From contig JBFICP010000227.1 of NCBI GenBank assembly GCA_041581935.1, positions 1-5,519 on the forward strand: a stretch of 5,519 nucleotides of DNA. The letters are read 5' to 3'. Shown in pieces: positions 1-5,519 of the stretch. Source of the stretch: JAABYT01 sp041581935 (GTDB taxonomy: Bacteria; Pseudomonadota; Gammaproteobacteria; HK1). The notes under the pieces are model-generated. The model was not told the DNA's origin. It searched no databases and worked only from the letters and a program-made list of their open reading frames with translations. The translations under genes were made by a program, and so were the position numbers. Position 1 is the stretch's first letter; each line of letters starts with the position of its first letter.

Positions 1-341
1 CCTGCGAGCCAGAAAAGCACCGTCCCGCACAGCAGGTGAATCATGAGATTGGTGTACTTGAGCGACCACACGTCGCCGCCACTGGTCAGCCAGTTGGCGA
101 CGAAGCTCAACATCGCCACCGGGCGACCGCCGACCCCGATGCCGCGGTTGACGATCACGTCCTGCCAGCTGGCGGCGCCGGTGAGCATACCGCCGAGCGA
201 CTCGAGGTTCTCATGGTCGTCGAGCAGCATCGGGCCGTCGAGGCCTGGCCAGTAAACGAGGGCGGTGAGCGCCAGCAACGCCCACAGCGCGGCGCCGGCC
301 AGCCACGCGAGCGGCGGATTCACCTGCGTGCGCGCGTCCAT
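1..341 (-). CDS. Multi-pass membrane protein, GT-C-like / TPR type, N-terminal part only
   Basis: Reading frame on the minus strand, open at the left edge; 113 residues are visible. The ATG at 341-339 is the first start after an in-frame TGA nine codons upstream, so the start is fairly secure, although no good ribosome binding site precedes it. Residues about 11-30 (LAWLAGAALWALLALTALVY) form a signal-anchor or first membrane helix. A polar loop follows, with an acidic LLDDHENL motif at 39-46 and GRPV at 73-76, and a second hydrophobic helix starts near residue 98 (LMIHLLCGTVLFWLA). An acidic pair just after the first helix, then GRP and a KYTN-xxIHLL helix, recalls the N-terminus of gammaproteobacterial membrane proteins whose C-terminus carries TPRs and whose membrane part resembles GT-C glycosyltransferases. 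The acidic pair would sit where GT-C enzymes bind metal or lipid-linked sugar. The TPR part, if present, lies outside the window, so function is unproven. It is transcribed divergently from the dehydrogenase gene. Confidence 0.72.
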   Translation of the reverse strand, partial: MDARTQVNPPLAWLAGAALWALLALTALVYWPGLDGPMLLDDHENLESLGGMLTGAASWQDVIVNRGIGVGGRPVAMLSFVANWLTSGGDVWSLKYTNLMIHLLCGTVLFWLA

Positions 342-448
342 GACTGCGGGGCGTCGATATCTTGCGCGTCACCTGAGCTGATGCCCATACTGCGCGCTCG
401 TAGGTGCACCGAATCGAAGTGCGTTCGCGCTGCGATCCGGGAGGGAGC
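342..448. promoter_or_regulatory. Divergent intergenic region with GGTGCACC palindrome
   Basis: These 107 bases separate two divergent genes and must hold at least one promoter. I see no convincing -35/-10 pair on either strand. A perfect 8-bp palindrome, GGTGCACC, lies at 403-410 and could be an operator half, but short palindromes are common by chance. A purine-rich GGGAGGGAG at 439-447 is the ribosome binding site that fixes the dehydrogenase start. Confidence 0.3.
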
Positions 449-1189
449 ATGACTGACAGGCTGACAGGAAAGCGCGCGCTGGTGACAGCCGCAGCCCAGG
501 GGATTGGTTTTGCAACGGCGCGGGCATTCGCCGCCGAGGGCGCGCGGGTAATGGCCACCGACGTCAACGAGGACAAGCTCCGGGCGCTCGGCGCAGTCTC
601 CGGAATCGACATTCGCCGTCTCGATGTCACCGACGCGGGTGCGGTGTCCGCCGTCGCCGCCGACGTGGGGCCCCTGGACGTGCTGTTCAACTGCGCCGGA
701 TTCGTACATCACGGAAGCATACTGGCGTGTGAAGAATCGGATTGGGACTTCTCTTTCGATCTCAACGTGAAGAGCATGTATTTCATGATCCGCGCGTTTT
801 TACCGGCCATGATCGATGCTGGCGGCGGCTCGATCATCAACATTGCGTCGGTGGCGTCTTCTATTAAGGGTATTGCCAATCGTTGTGTGTACGGCGCCAG
901 TAAGGCCGCCGTTATCGGACTCACCAAATCCGTGGCTGCCGACTTCATTAATCGCGGCATCCGTTGTAACGCAATCTGTCCGGGCACGGTCGAAAGCCCG
1001 TCACTTCAGCAACGCATTGCCGCTTTCGACGATCCGCAGCAGGCACGCCGGGAATTCATTGCCCGTCAGCCACTCGGACGTCTGGGCACCGCCGAGGAAA
1101 TCGCAGCTATGGCGACATATCTCGCGAGTGACGAGTCCGCCTTCACCACGGGAACGACCATGGTGGTGGATGGCGGCGTAACGCTGTAA
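449..1189 (+). CDS. Short-chain dehydrogenase/reductase, DHRS6/BDH2-like
   Basis: NAD(P)-dependent oxidoreductase of the classical SDR family, 246 residues, the usual length, cytosolic. Visible in order: the cofactor glycine motif TAAAQGIG (13-20), Asp38 at the end of strand 2 (favours NAD over NADP), NCAG (81-84), Asn106, Ser134, Tyr148 and Lys152 (the catalytic tetrad with Asn106) and CPGT (177-180). Unlike most SDRs, long stretches match, from memory, human DHRS6/BDH2 (type 2 R-3-hydroxybutyrate dehydrogenase, later described as a 4-oxo-L-proline reductase), for example AGFVHHG, WDFS, VYxxxKAAVIGLTKSVAADF and CPGTVxxPSLQ. Three arginines that I recall binding the substrate carboxylate in DHRS6 are present as Arg145, Arg189 and Arg206. 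The ATG at 449 is chosen because the strong GGGAGG lies just upstream and the family begins at this point; an in-frame GTG at 404 would add 15 unrelated residues. Bacterial relatives are often labelled 2-keto-3-deoxy-L-fuconate dehydrogenase, so the substrate is open; a small hydroxy- or oxo-acid is likely. It lies 64 bp before the aminotransferase gene with no terminator between, so the two may be co-transcribed. Confidence 0.93.
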   Translation: MTDRLTGKRALVTAAAQGIGFATARAFAAEGARVMATDVNEDKLRALGAVSGIDIRRLDVTDAGAVSAVAADVGPLDVLFNCAGFVHHGSILACEESDWDFSFDLNVKSMYFMIRAFLPAMIDAGGGSIINIASVASSIKGIANRCVYGASKAAVIGLTKSVAADFINRGIRCNAICPGTVESPSLQQRIAAFDDPQQARREFIARQPLGRLGTAEEIAAMATYLASDESAFTTGTTMVVDGGVTL

Positions 1190-1253
1190 ACGGCCATTCT
1201 AGAGCAGTGTAGACTAAGCCGAATAGTTCCAGCGTCGAATAAGGAAAACAATC

Positions 1254-2174
1254 GTGACGAATCCGAAGTTCGTTTTTTTGAATGATGAGGTTGTGCCCTG
1301 GGAAAGTGCCAAGGTGCATGTGTCAACCGCTGCGTTCAAGTTCGGGACAGCGGTATTCGAAGGGTTGAGAGGCTACTGGAACGAGCAGCAGCAGCAGATG
1401 TATCTGTTCCAGATGGACGCTCACATGCGACGGCTGGAATTCTCTCAGAAGTTCATGCGGTTCGAAAAGATATACGACGCTGCGTACGTCACCGAGAAGA
1501 CAATCGAGCTTTTGCGCGCCAATGAGTTCCACGCGACCGTGCACTCCATGGCAACGGTTTTCGTGGATGGATTCGGTGGTCCGACCGTGAGCGGACCCGT
1601 GGGTCTCGTCATCACCGCGGCGGCGCGCGGAGGACCCGGGCTACTCGAGCAGGGATGTACCGCTCAGGTCAGTTCGTGGGCGCGGGTACCGGACAACGCC
1701 ATGCCCATGCGGGTCAAGTGCAACGCCAACTATCAGAACGGGCGCCTCGCCGGCCTGCAGGCCAAGGCCGACGGCTACGATACGGCGCTTCTGCTCAATC
1801 TGCGTGGCAAAGTATCCGAGGGTCCGGGGATGTGTTTTTTCATGATACGTGATGGCGTGGCCTGCACACCGCACACGTCGAGCGACATCCTCGAAAGTAT
1901 CACGCGTGCGACCGTGCTCGAATTGCTCCGGGAGGCCGGAATCGAGGTTCAGGAGCGCGACATCGATCGAAGTGAGATCGCGGCGGCGGAAGAGGCGTTT
2001 TTCTGTGGCACGGCATGGGAAATCACCCCCATCGTCTCGATCGACAGACTCAAAGTCGGATCGGGCGAGCCGGGGCCGACGGTTAGAAAACTTCAGGAGC
2101 GGTTCTTCAGCATCGCGAGAGGCGAATCCAGCGATTTTCCGCACTGGCGTACGCCGGTGTATGCGAAAGATTAG
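1254..2174 (+). CDS. Class IV PLP aminotransferase, branched-chain (IlvE-like) type
   Basis: Fold-type IV PLP-dependent transaminase of 306 residues, close to E. coli IlvE (309). IlvE interconverts Leu, Ile or Val and their 2-oxo acids with glutamate/2-oxoglutarate. Seen: a BCAT-like N-terminus FLNDEVVPWESAKVHV (8-23), GTAVFEGLRGY (31-41), SSW with Trp142, the PLP lysine Lys155 in RVKCNANY with Tyr160, SEGPG with Glu189 (pyridine-nitrogen ligand), phosphate-binding SITRAT (215-220) and CGTAWEITPI (251-260). Odd: the YIRP motif that in E. coli carries the substrate-contacting Tyr95 and Arg97 is replaced by VHSM near 96-99, and the following GMGVNP loop is GFGGPTVSGP. Substrate preference may therefore differ from canonical IlvE. 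Four CAG codons (1386-1397, Gln45-48) lie in a surface loop. The start is GTG at 1254, preceded by AAGGA at 1241-1245 (8-base spacer). Probably cytosolic; possibly co-transcribed with the upstream dehydrogenase, though a weak -10-like TAGACT at 1210 could serve it alone. Family certain, exact substrate not. Confidence 0.93.
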   Translation: MTNPKFVFLNDEVVPWESAKVHVSTAAFKFGTAVFEGLRGYWNEQQQQMYLFQMDAHMRRLEFSQKFMRFEKIYDAAYVTEKTIELLRANEFHATVHSMATVFVDGFGGPTVSGPVGLVITAAARGGPGLLEQGCTAQVSSWARVPDNAMPMRVKCNANYQNGRLAGLQAKADGYDTALLLNLRGKVSEGPGMCFFMIRDGVACTPHTSSDILESITRATVLELLREAGIEVQERDIDRSEIAAAEEAFFCGTAWEITPIVSIDRLKVGSGEPGPTVRKLQERFFSIARGESSDFPHWRTPVYAKD

Positions 2175-2180
2175 CTAGCT
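2173..2180. other. AGCTAGCT palindrome at two touching convergent stop codons
   Basis: The aminotransferase TAG occupies 2172-2174 and the DUF5658 TAG, on the other strand, occupies 2175-2177, so no base separates the two coding regions. The 8-bp palindrome AGCTAGCT spans the junction. There is no stem-loop with a T-run here, so each transcript must end inside, or run antisense into, its neighbour. Confidence 0.85.
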
Positions 2181-2747
2181 CGGCCAGCCAACAGATTCAG
2201 CGTACATCAGCATCCGGATCTCGTAATACACGAGCAAGCTGTAGATGGCGAACAGTGCGTAGAGTACCCGGTCCACACGTAAAAACGTGAAGATGCACTG
2301 ATTTGAATAGGCGGCGAGGAGCACCAATCCGACACCCGTGATCAGCGCCTTCACGCCGGCAAACAATCGAACATCCTCGGCGAGAAGCATGTGCATGATT
2401 GGATTCGCTTCAGTCGCGACTCCCATCTCGAGCAATGTCAGTGTCAGGATCGCGTCGATTCCGCTCAACACGTAGGTCGTGACGATTACGAAGAGCAAAC
2501 TGGGGTGGTACCAATCCAGGAACGCGCGGGATTCGTCGGTGGCGCGTCTGACGGCCTTGCGCCTGCCCCGCAGGCTCCAACGCCAGTCCGCCCGAAGCGG
2601 ATGGCCGCTGCGGCGATCGGTCGGTGCGCGAAGACGTTCGACGTCCAGCTCGCCACGGACATCTGCAAGGCAATCAGGGCGAGGCGAAGAGCCCAGGATT
2701 TTCGACGCGATAGATACGCTGATCAATGCACAGGCCTCACACCTCAC
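2175..2747 (-). CDS. DUF5658-type small membrane protein
   Basis: Up to 190 residues on the minus strand. The N-terminal part (to about 80) is hydrophilic and arginine-rich, with DRRSG at 44-48 and WRWSLRGRRKAVRR at 55-68. Three predicted membrane helices follow: about 83-106, 128-147 and 160-179. The first helix runs into SGIDAILTLTLLEMGVATEA, then NPIM (115-118); this D-A-x-x-T-L-x-L-L-x-x-G-x-x-E-x-N-P pattern is the hallmark I associate with DUF5658, a family without known function. The basic N-terminus would be cytoplasmic by the positive-inside rule. The start is uncertain: GTG at 2747-2745 is the first conventional codon, no strong ribosome binding site is visible, the frame stays open upstream without an ATG, and a TTG at residue 8 is an alternative. 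It lies 101 bp downstream of the bepA-like gene on the same strand and could share its transcript unless the candidate terminator between them works. Its stop abuts that of the aminotransferase gene. Confidence 0.75.
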   Translation of the reverse strand: MRCEACALISVSIASKILGSSPRPDCLADVRGELDVERLRAPTDRRSGHPLRADWRWSLRGRRKAVRRATDESRAFLDWYHPSLLFVIVTTYVLSGIDAILTLTLLEMGVATEANPIMHMLLAEDVRLFAGVKALITGVGLVLLAAYSNQCIFTFLRVDRVLYALFAIYSLLVYYEIRMLMYAESVGWPS

Positions 2748-2792
2748 GGGAGACGCACATCCGATCTTTTCCCAGAATAAGCCGCACGCGTC

Positions 2793-2819
2793 AAAAAAAT
2801 TTCTTTCCTGAACGAGGAA
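2793..2819 (-). terminator. Candidate weak intrinsic terminator after the bepA-like gene
   Basis: Read on the minus strand, a 5-bp stem TTCCT/AGGAA (2819-2815 with 2809-2805, loop of 5) is followed by AGAAA and a run of seven T (2799-2793). A second inverted repeat, CGCTTC/GAAGCG with a 9-base loop (2842-2822), lies just upstream. The T-run is good, but the stem next to it is short and AT-rich, so efficiency is doubtful; read-through into the DUF5658 gene is plausible. Confidence 0.3.
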
Positions 2820-2848
2820 TTCGCTTCCCGGCGACTGAAGCGCATCCG

Positions 2849-4348
2849 TCAGCGGCGTTTGAGATTGTTTCTTTCGTTCTCGAGCTCTTTCAGTCGCGCC
2901 TCCAGGCGTGAACTTTCATAAAAGTCGCCGCCTGGCTCGTTTCCGGCGAGCTGCAGCTGGTGAATCGCGGCCTCCAGCTCGCCGATTCGATAGTAGTGCT
3001 CCGCCAAAGCCATACGGCTGTTCACCGGCTTTCCAATCTGCCTGTACGCCTCCGCCTCGAGTCGGTAGAGCGCGGCGTCCTTGGCGTAGACACGCGAATA
3101 TTCGTCGAGGATCGATAAAGCGTTCTGCCCCTGCCCGGCGCGTAGCAGTGCGTCCACGTAGCCGCGCACGAGCTGCTTGCTGTCGGGGAACAAGCCGTAG
3201 GCATCCCGGTAGATGGCCAGTGCTTGATCGGGCTGGCCGGAGGCGAGCTCCTGTGTCGCCAGCGCCACACGAAAACGCACCTGCTCCGGGTAGGCGGCTA
3301 TGAGTTCGCGCAGCTCGTTTCTCGCGCGATCGAGCTTCCCCAGCTTGGCCAGCACCAGCGCTCTGCCGTAGAGAAACGCGCCGCGGTCGATCTTCCGGTC
3401 GCTCGCGAGCTCCGCCTCGTAGTGAGCGAGCAGGCGTGCGGGGTCGTTCGTCGTCATCACGTTCAATTTGGCACGCGTGAAACCGTAGCCCTCGCTGTCG
3501 ACGTAGTGTTTGTATGGAAACTGTTCGGCGCGGTTGCGGCTGTCGGATATACGCGATGTGGTCACCGGGTGAGTCGATAGAAACTCCGGCGGCTGGCTGT
3601 AGTAGCGTGACGCGAGATCGAGCTTCTCGAAGAATATCGGCATGGCGCGCGGATCGTAACCGGCCGATGCGAGCATATTGATACCGACGCGATCGGCCTC
3701 TTTCTCATTCGCGCGCGTGAAGTTGATCTGCGATTGAGTTCCGGCAGCGGCCGCCCCTACGACGGCTGCTTGACCCGCGTCGGGGTTTTGAGTGCCGATG
3801 AGGATGCCGGCAATCACTCCGGCAATCGTTGCATATTGAACGCCTTCGGCGGCGGAAATTGCGCGCGCAATGTGGCGTTGCGTGACGTGCGCGATTTCGT
3901 GAGCCAGCACCGATGCGAGCTCGCTTTCGGACGTGGTATTGATCATGAGTCCGGAGTTGATGCCGATGTAGCCGCCGGGTATCGCGAACGCGTTTACCTC
4001 AGGATCGGCGACTACGAAAAAGTGAAAGTCCGTCGTTCCGCCGGGGTCGCTGGATACGAGCTTGTAGCCGACGCTCTGAATGTAGTCTTCGATTTCCGGA
4101 TCGTCGATCACGGGCAGCATCGCGCGAATCCGGCGCATGAGCAGCGCGCCGAGCTCGCGCTCCTCGGCCGGTGACATGGTCGTGCTCGAGGCATCGCCGA
4201 AATCCGGAAGGCGGTTCTGGGCACCCGTCGCAAAGGGAAGGCATGCGCACAACATTATCGAGGCAAGCCTGCGGGAGAGGCGCAGCCGGCCCCGTCGCCC
4301 GGCGATTCGGCGTTGGTCGGAAATGGTGCGCGAGGAGTCGAGTGACAT
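2849..4348 (-). CDS. bepA: BepA-like periplasmic M48 metalloprotease with C-terminal TPRs
   Basis: Zinc metalloprotease and chaperone of the outer-membrane assembly quality-control system. In E. coli, BepA (487 residues, formerly YfgC) assists LptD maturation and degrades stalled outer-membrane proteins. This protein has 499 residues from the ATG at 4348. In order: a basic n-region, a hydrophobic core and ATGA before Gln44 as a likely signal-peptidase site (export to periplasm); IPGGYIGINSGLM (123-135); the zinc motif HEIAH (150-154, His150, Glu151, His154) within LAHEIAHVTQRH; the third ligand Glu215 in EKEADR; STHPVTTSRISDSRNRAEQF (258-277), whose His260 matches the regulatory histidine of BepA; then TPR-like helical repeats from about 305 to 470 and a charged C-terminal tail. 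The frame extends upstream to 4516, but that would overlap pfp and add 56 unrelated residues, so 4348 is preferred; the n-region of about 27 residues is long and no clear ribosome binding site is seen. All catalytic residues are present, so it should be active. It is divergent from pfp and upstream of the DUF5658 gene. Confidence 0.93.
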   Translation of the reverse strand: MSLDSSRTISDQRRIAGRRGRLRLSRRLASIMLCACLPFATGAQNRLPDFGDASSTTMSPAEERELGALLMRRIRAMLPVIDDPEIEDYIQSVGYKLVSSDPGGTTDFHFFVVADPEVNAFAIPGGYIGINSGLMINTTSESELASVLAHEIAHVTQRHIARAISAAEGVQYATIAGVIAGILIGTQNPDAGQAAVVGAAAAGTQSQINFTRANEKEADRVGINMLASAGYDPRAMPIFFEKLDLASRYYSQPPEFLSTHPVTTSRISDSRNRAEQFPYKHYVDSEGYGFTRAKLNVMTTNDPARLLAHYEAELASDRKIDRGAFLYGRALVLAKLGKLDRARNELRELIAAYPEQVRFRVALATQELASGQPDQALAIYRDAYGLFPDSKQLVRGYVDALLRAGQGQNALSILDEYSRVYAKDAALYRLEAEAYRQIGKPVNSRMALAEHYYRIGELEAAIHQLQLAGNEPGGDFYESSRLEARLKELENERNNLKRR

Positions 4349-4503
4349 TTGCACAGGTGTAACGGTGCTCGTTAGGATCGATGCCCCGAGCCCGTCGCGG
4401 CTGGTTCCGGCAGACGCGATCCTCTCGAATGCACGGTTTTTTGGGGCCGGATAGAGATCATACCGCATCGGCGCGGCCAACGACGCCCTTGGAGATGAAT
4501 GTA
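4349..4503. promoter_or_regulatory. Divergent bepA/pfp intergenic region with candidate promoters
   Basis: These 155 bases lie between two divergent genes. On the plus strand, TTGCAC (4349-4354) and TAGGAT (4373-4378), 18 bases apart, are a plausible but imperfect sigma-70 pair for pfp. On the minus strand, TATGAT (4462-4457) is a 5-of-6 match to a -10 box for bepA, without a good -35. A GGAG at 4491-4494 sits 9 bases before the pfp start and serves as its ribosome binding site. No heat-shock or envelope-stress (sigma-E) promoter was recognised. Confidence 0.3.
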
Positions 4504-5519
4504 ATGAACACGGCACGAAACGCCTTTTATGCCCAGTCCGGCGGCGTCACCGCGGTCATCAACGCCACCGCTGCCGGTGTCATCGAGACCGCGCGCCACC
4601 ACCCGGACGCGATCGCCAGGGTATACGCCGGGCGTCACGGTATCATCGGCGCGCTCACCGAAGATCTCATCGACACCAGCCGGGAAAGTGAAGCGGCCAT
4701 CGCGGCGTTGCGCCATACACCCGCCGGCGCTTTCGGATCCTGTCGATATAAGCTGAAGGGACTCGAGGAGAGCCGCGCGCAGTACCAGCGCCTGATCGAC
4801 GTTTTCAAGGCCCACGATATCGGTTACTTCTTCTACAACGGCGGCGGCGATTCCGCCGATACGGCATACAAGGTGTCCCAGATCGGCAACACGCTCGGCT
4901 ATCCAATCGTCTGCGTCGGTATTCCCAAAACGGTCGACAACGACTTGGCCGTCACCGACAACTGCCCCGGGTTCGGATCCGTCGCGAAGTATGTGGCCGT
5001 ATCCATTCGTGAAGCCGCGTTCGATGTCGCATCCATGGCGCTCACGTCCACCAAGGTGTTCGTGCTCGAGGTGATGGGCCGGCACGCCGGCTGGATTGCG
5101 GCCGCCGGCGGGCTCGCCGCCGAGCGCGAGGGCGACGCGCCGCAGCTCATCCTGTTCCCCGAGATCGCATTCGACGAGGAGAAGTTTCTTGCCAAGGTCG
5201 AGGAATCGGTGCAGGCCAACGGCTACTGCGCAATCGTCGTCTCAGAGGGGGTACGCAACGCCGATGGCAAGTTTCTCTCCGAAGCGGGCACGCGGGATGC
5301 GTTCGGGCATGCACAGCTCGGTGGCGTCGCTCCGCTCATCGCCAACCTGATCAAGGATCGATTGAATTACAAGTATCACTGGGCAGTGGCCGACTACCTG
5401 CAGCGATCGGCGAGGCACATCGCGTCGGCGACCGACGTCGCGCAGGCTTACGCGCTGGGCTGCTCGGCGGTCGAGCTGGCGGTGCAGGGAAACAACGCGG
5501 TGATGCCCGTCATCGTTCG
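4504..5519 (+). CDS. pfp: Pyrophosphate-dependent phosphofructokinase, 3' end cut by window
   Basis: Converts fructose 6-phosphate and PPi to fructose 1,6-bisphosphate and Pi, a reversible cytosolic step of glycolysis/gluconeogenesis (EC 2.7.1.90). 338 residues are visible; short bacterial PPi enzymes have about 410-420, so about 80 are missing. Seen: YAQSGGVTAVINA (9-21, N-terminal nucleotide/PPi loop), FGSCRYKL (77-84), NGGGDSADT (112-120), PKTVDNDL (141-148) with catalytic Asp145, CPGFGSVAKY (154-163), MGRHAGW (191-197) and SEG (247-249). Lys142 in PKTVDND and Asp116 in the GGGDS loop are marks of the PPi class; ATP enzymes have PGTIDND and GGDGS. The GGGDS spelling lacks the first Asp of the plant-type GGDDS; related proteobacterial enzymes, as I recall, have GGND or GGGD here. 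The start at 4504 is chosen because GGAG lies at 4491-4494; another in-frame ATG at 4495 has no ribosome binding site. The gene is transcribed away from the bepA-like gene. Confidence 0.94.
   Translation, partial: MNTARNAFYAQSGGVTAVINATAAGVIETARHHPDAIARVYAGRHGIIGALTEDLIDTSRESEAAIAALRHTPAGAFGSCRYKLKGLEESRAQYQRLIDVFKAHDIGYFFYNGGGDSADTAYKVSQIGNTLGYPIVCVGIPKTVDNDLAVTDNCPGFGSVAKYVAVSIREAAFDVASMALTSTKVFVLEVMGRHAGWIAAAGGLAAEREGDAPQLILFPEIAFDEEKFLAKVEESVQANGYCAIVVSEGVRNADGKFLSEAGTRDAFGHAQLGGVAPLIANLIKDRLNYKYHWAVADYLQRSARHIASATDVAQAYALGCSAVELAVQGNNAVMPVIV

Noticed and set aside
211..712. Minus-strand open frames of 130-159 residues overlapping the start of the dehydrogenase
   Set aside because: They overlap the cofactor-binding region of a well-supported SDR and, to the left, lie in a different frame from the membrane protein that has proper helices.
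1190..1253. Riboswitch, attenuator or terminator before the aminotransferase gene
   Set aside because: The 64-base gap has no strong stem-loop, T-run or leader peptide that I can see.
1386..1397. Four CAG repeats as a phase-variable microsatellite
   Set aside because: Only four trinucleotide units, in frame within a surface loop; copy changes would not shift the frame and the tract is too short for frequent slippage.
1641..2144. 167-residue minus-strand open frame opposite the aminotransferase
   Set aside because: No recognisable domain; the plus-strand protein has intact family motifs throughout this stretch.
2764..2794. TTGACG (minus strand, 2794-2789) as a -35 box for the DUF5658 gene
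   Set aside because: At 17-19 bases downstream only GAAAAG or AAAGAT is found, too poor a -10 to claim a promoter.
3734..4174. 146-residue plus-strand open frame inside the bepA-like gene
   Set aside because: Antisense shadow over the HEIAH protease domain, with no motif and no ribosome binding site seen.
4349..4516. Upstream extension of the bepA-like frame to an ATG at 4516
   Set aside because: It would overlap the pfp start and add 56 residues before the signal peptide with no family resemblance.
4372..5085. 237-residue open frame on the minus strand opposite pfp
   Set aside because: It lies wholly antisense to a clearly conserved phosphofructokinase, shows no family motif, and is what GC-rich codon use produces by chance.

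Overview
The window is GC-rich bacterial chromosome, roughly 60% G+C by eye. It holds six protein-coding genes packed with short gaps and looks like ordinary housekeeping DNA. I see no rRNA, tRNA, CRISPR array, insertion sequence, integrase or phage gene. The gene set suggests a gammaproteobacterium, possibly a marine or soil lineage near Xanthomonadales, Woeseiaceae or Steroidobacterales. The clues are a BepA-type periplasmic metalloprotease with TPRs, a short PPi-type phosphofructokinase and a DUF5658 membrane protein. This assignment rests on remembered family resemblance, not on a search.

Layout from left to right: (1) The 5' part of a minus-strand multi-pass membrane protein runs off the left edge; it resembles the GT-C-like / TPR membrane proteins of Gammaproteobacteria. 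(2) Divergent from it, a plus-strand pair: a short-chain dehydrogenase strikingly like human DHRS6/BDH2, then, after 64 bp with no visible terminator, a class IV PLP aminotransferase of the branched-chain (IlvE) type. (3) Convergent to that pair, two minus-strand genes: a bepA-like M48 metalloprotease upstream and a small DUF5658 membrane protein downstream. The aminotransferase and DUF5658 genes end at immediately adjacent stop codons inside one 8-bp palindrome. (4) Divergent from bepA across about 155 bp, a pyrophosphate-dependent phosphofructokinase (pfp) that is cut by the right edge.

The genes do not form one obvious pathway. The phosphofructokinase serves reversible glycolysis. BepA serves outer-membrane protein and LPS-transport (LptD) quality control. 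The dehydrogenase and aminotransferase may be co-transcribed and could both act on oxo-acids, but that is inference. No new multi-gene system is evident. The points most worth checking are the aminotransferase's missing YIRP substrate-binding motif, the dehydrogenase's full set of BDH2-type active-site arginines, the GGGDS variant of the phosphofructokinase, and the zero-spacing convergent gene ends.
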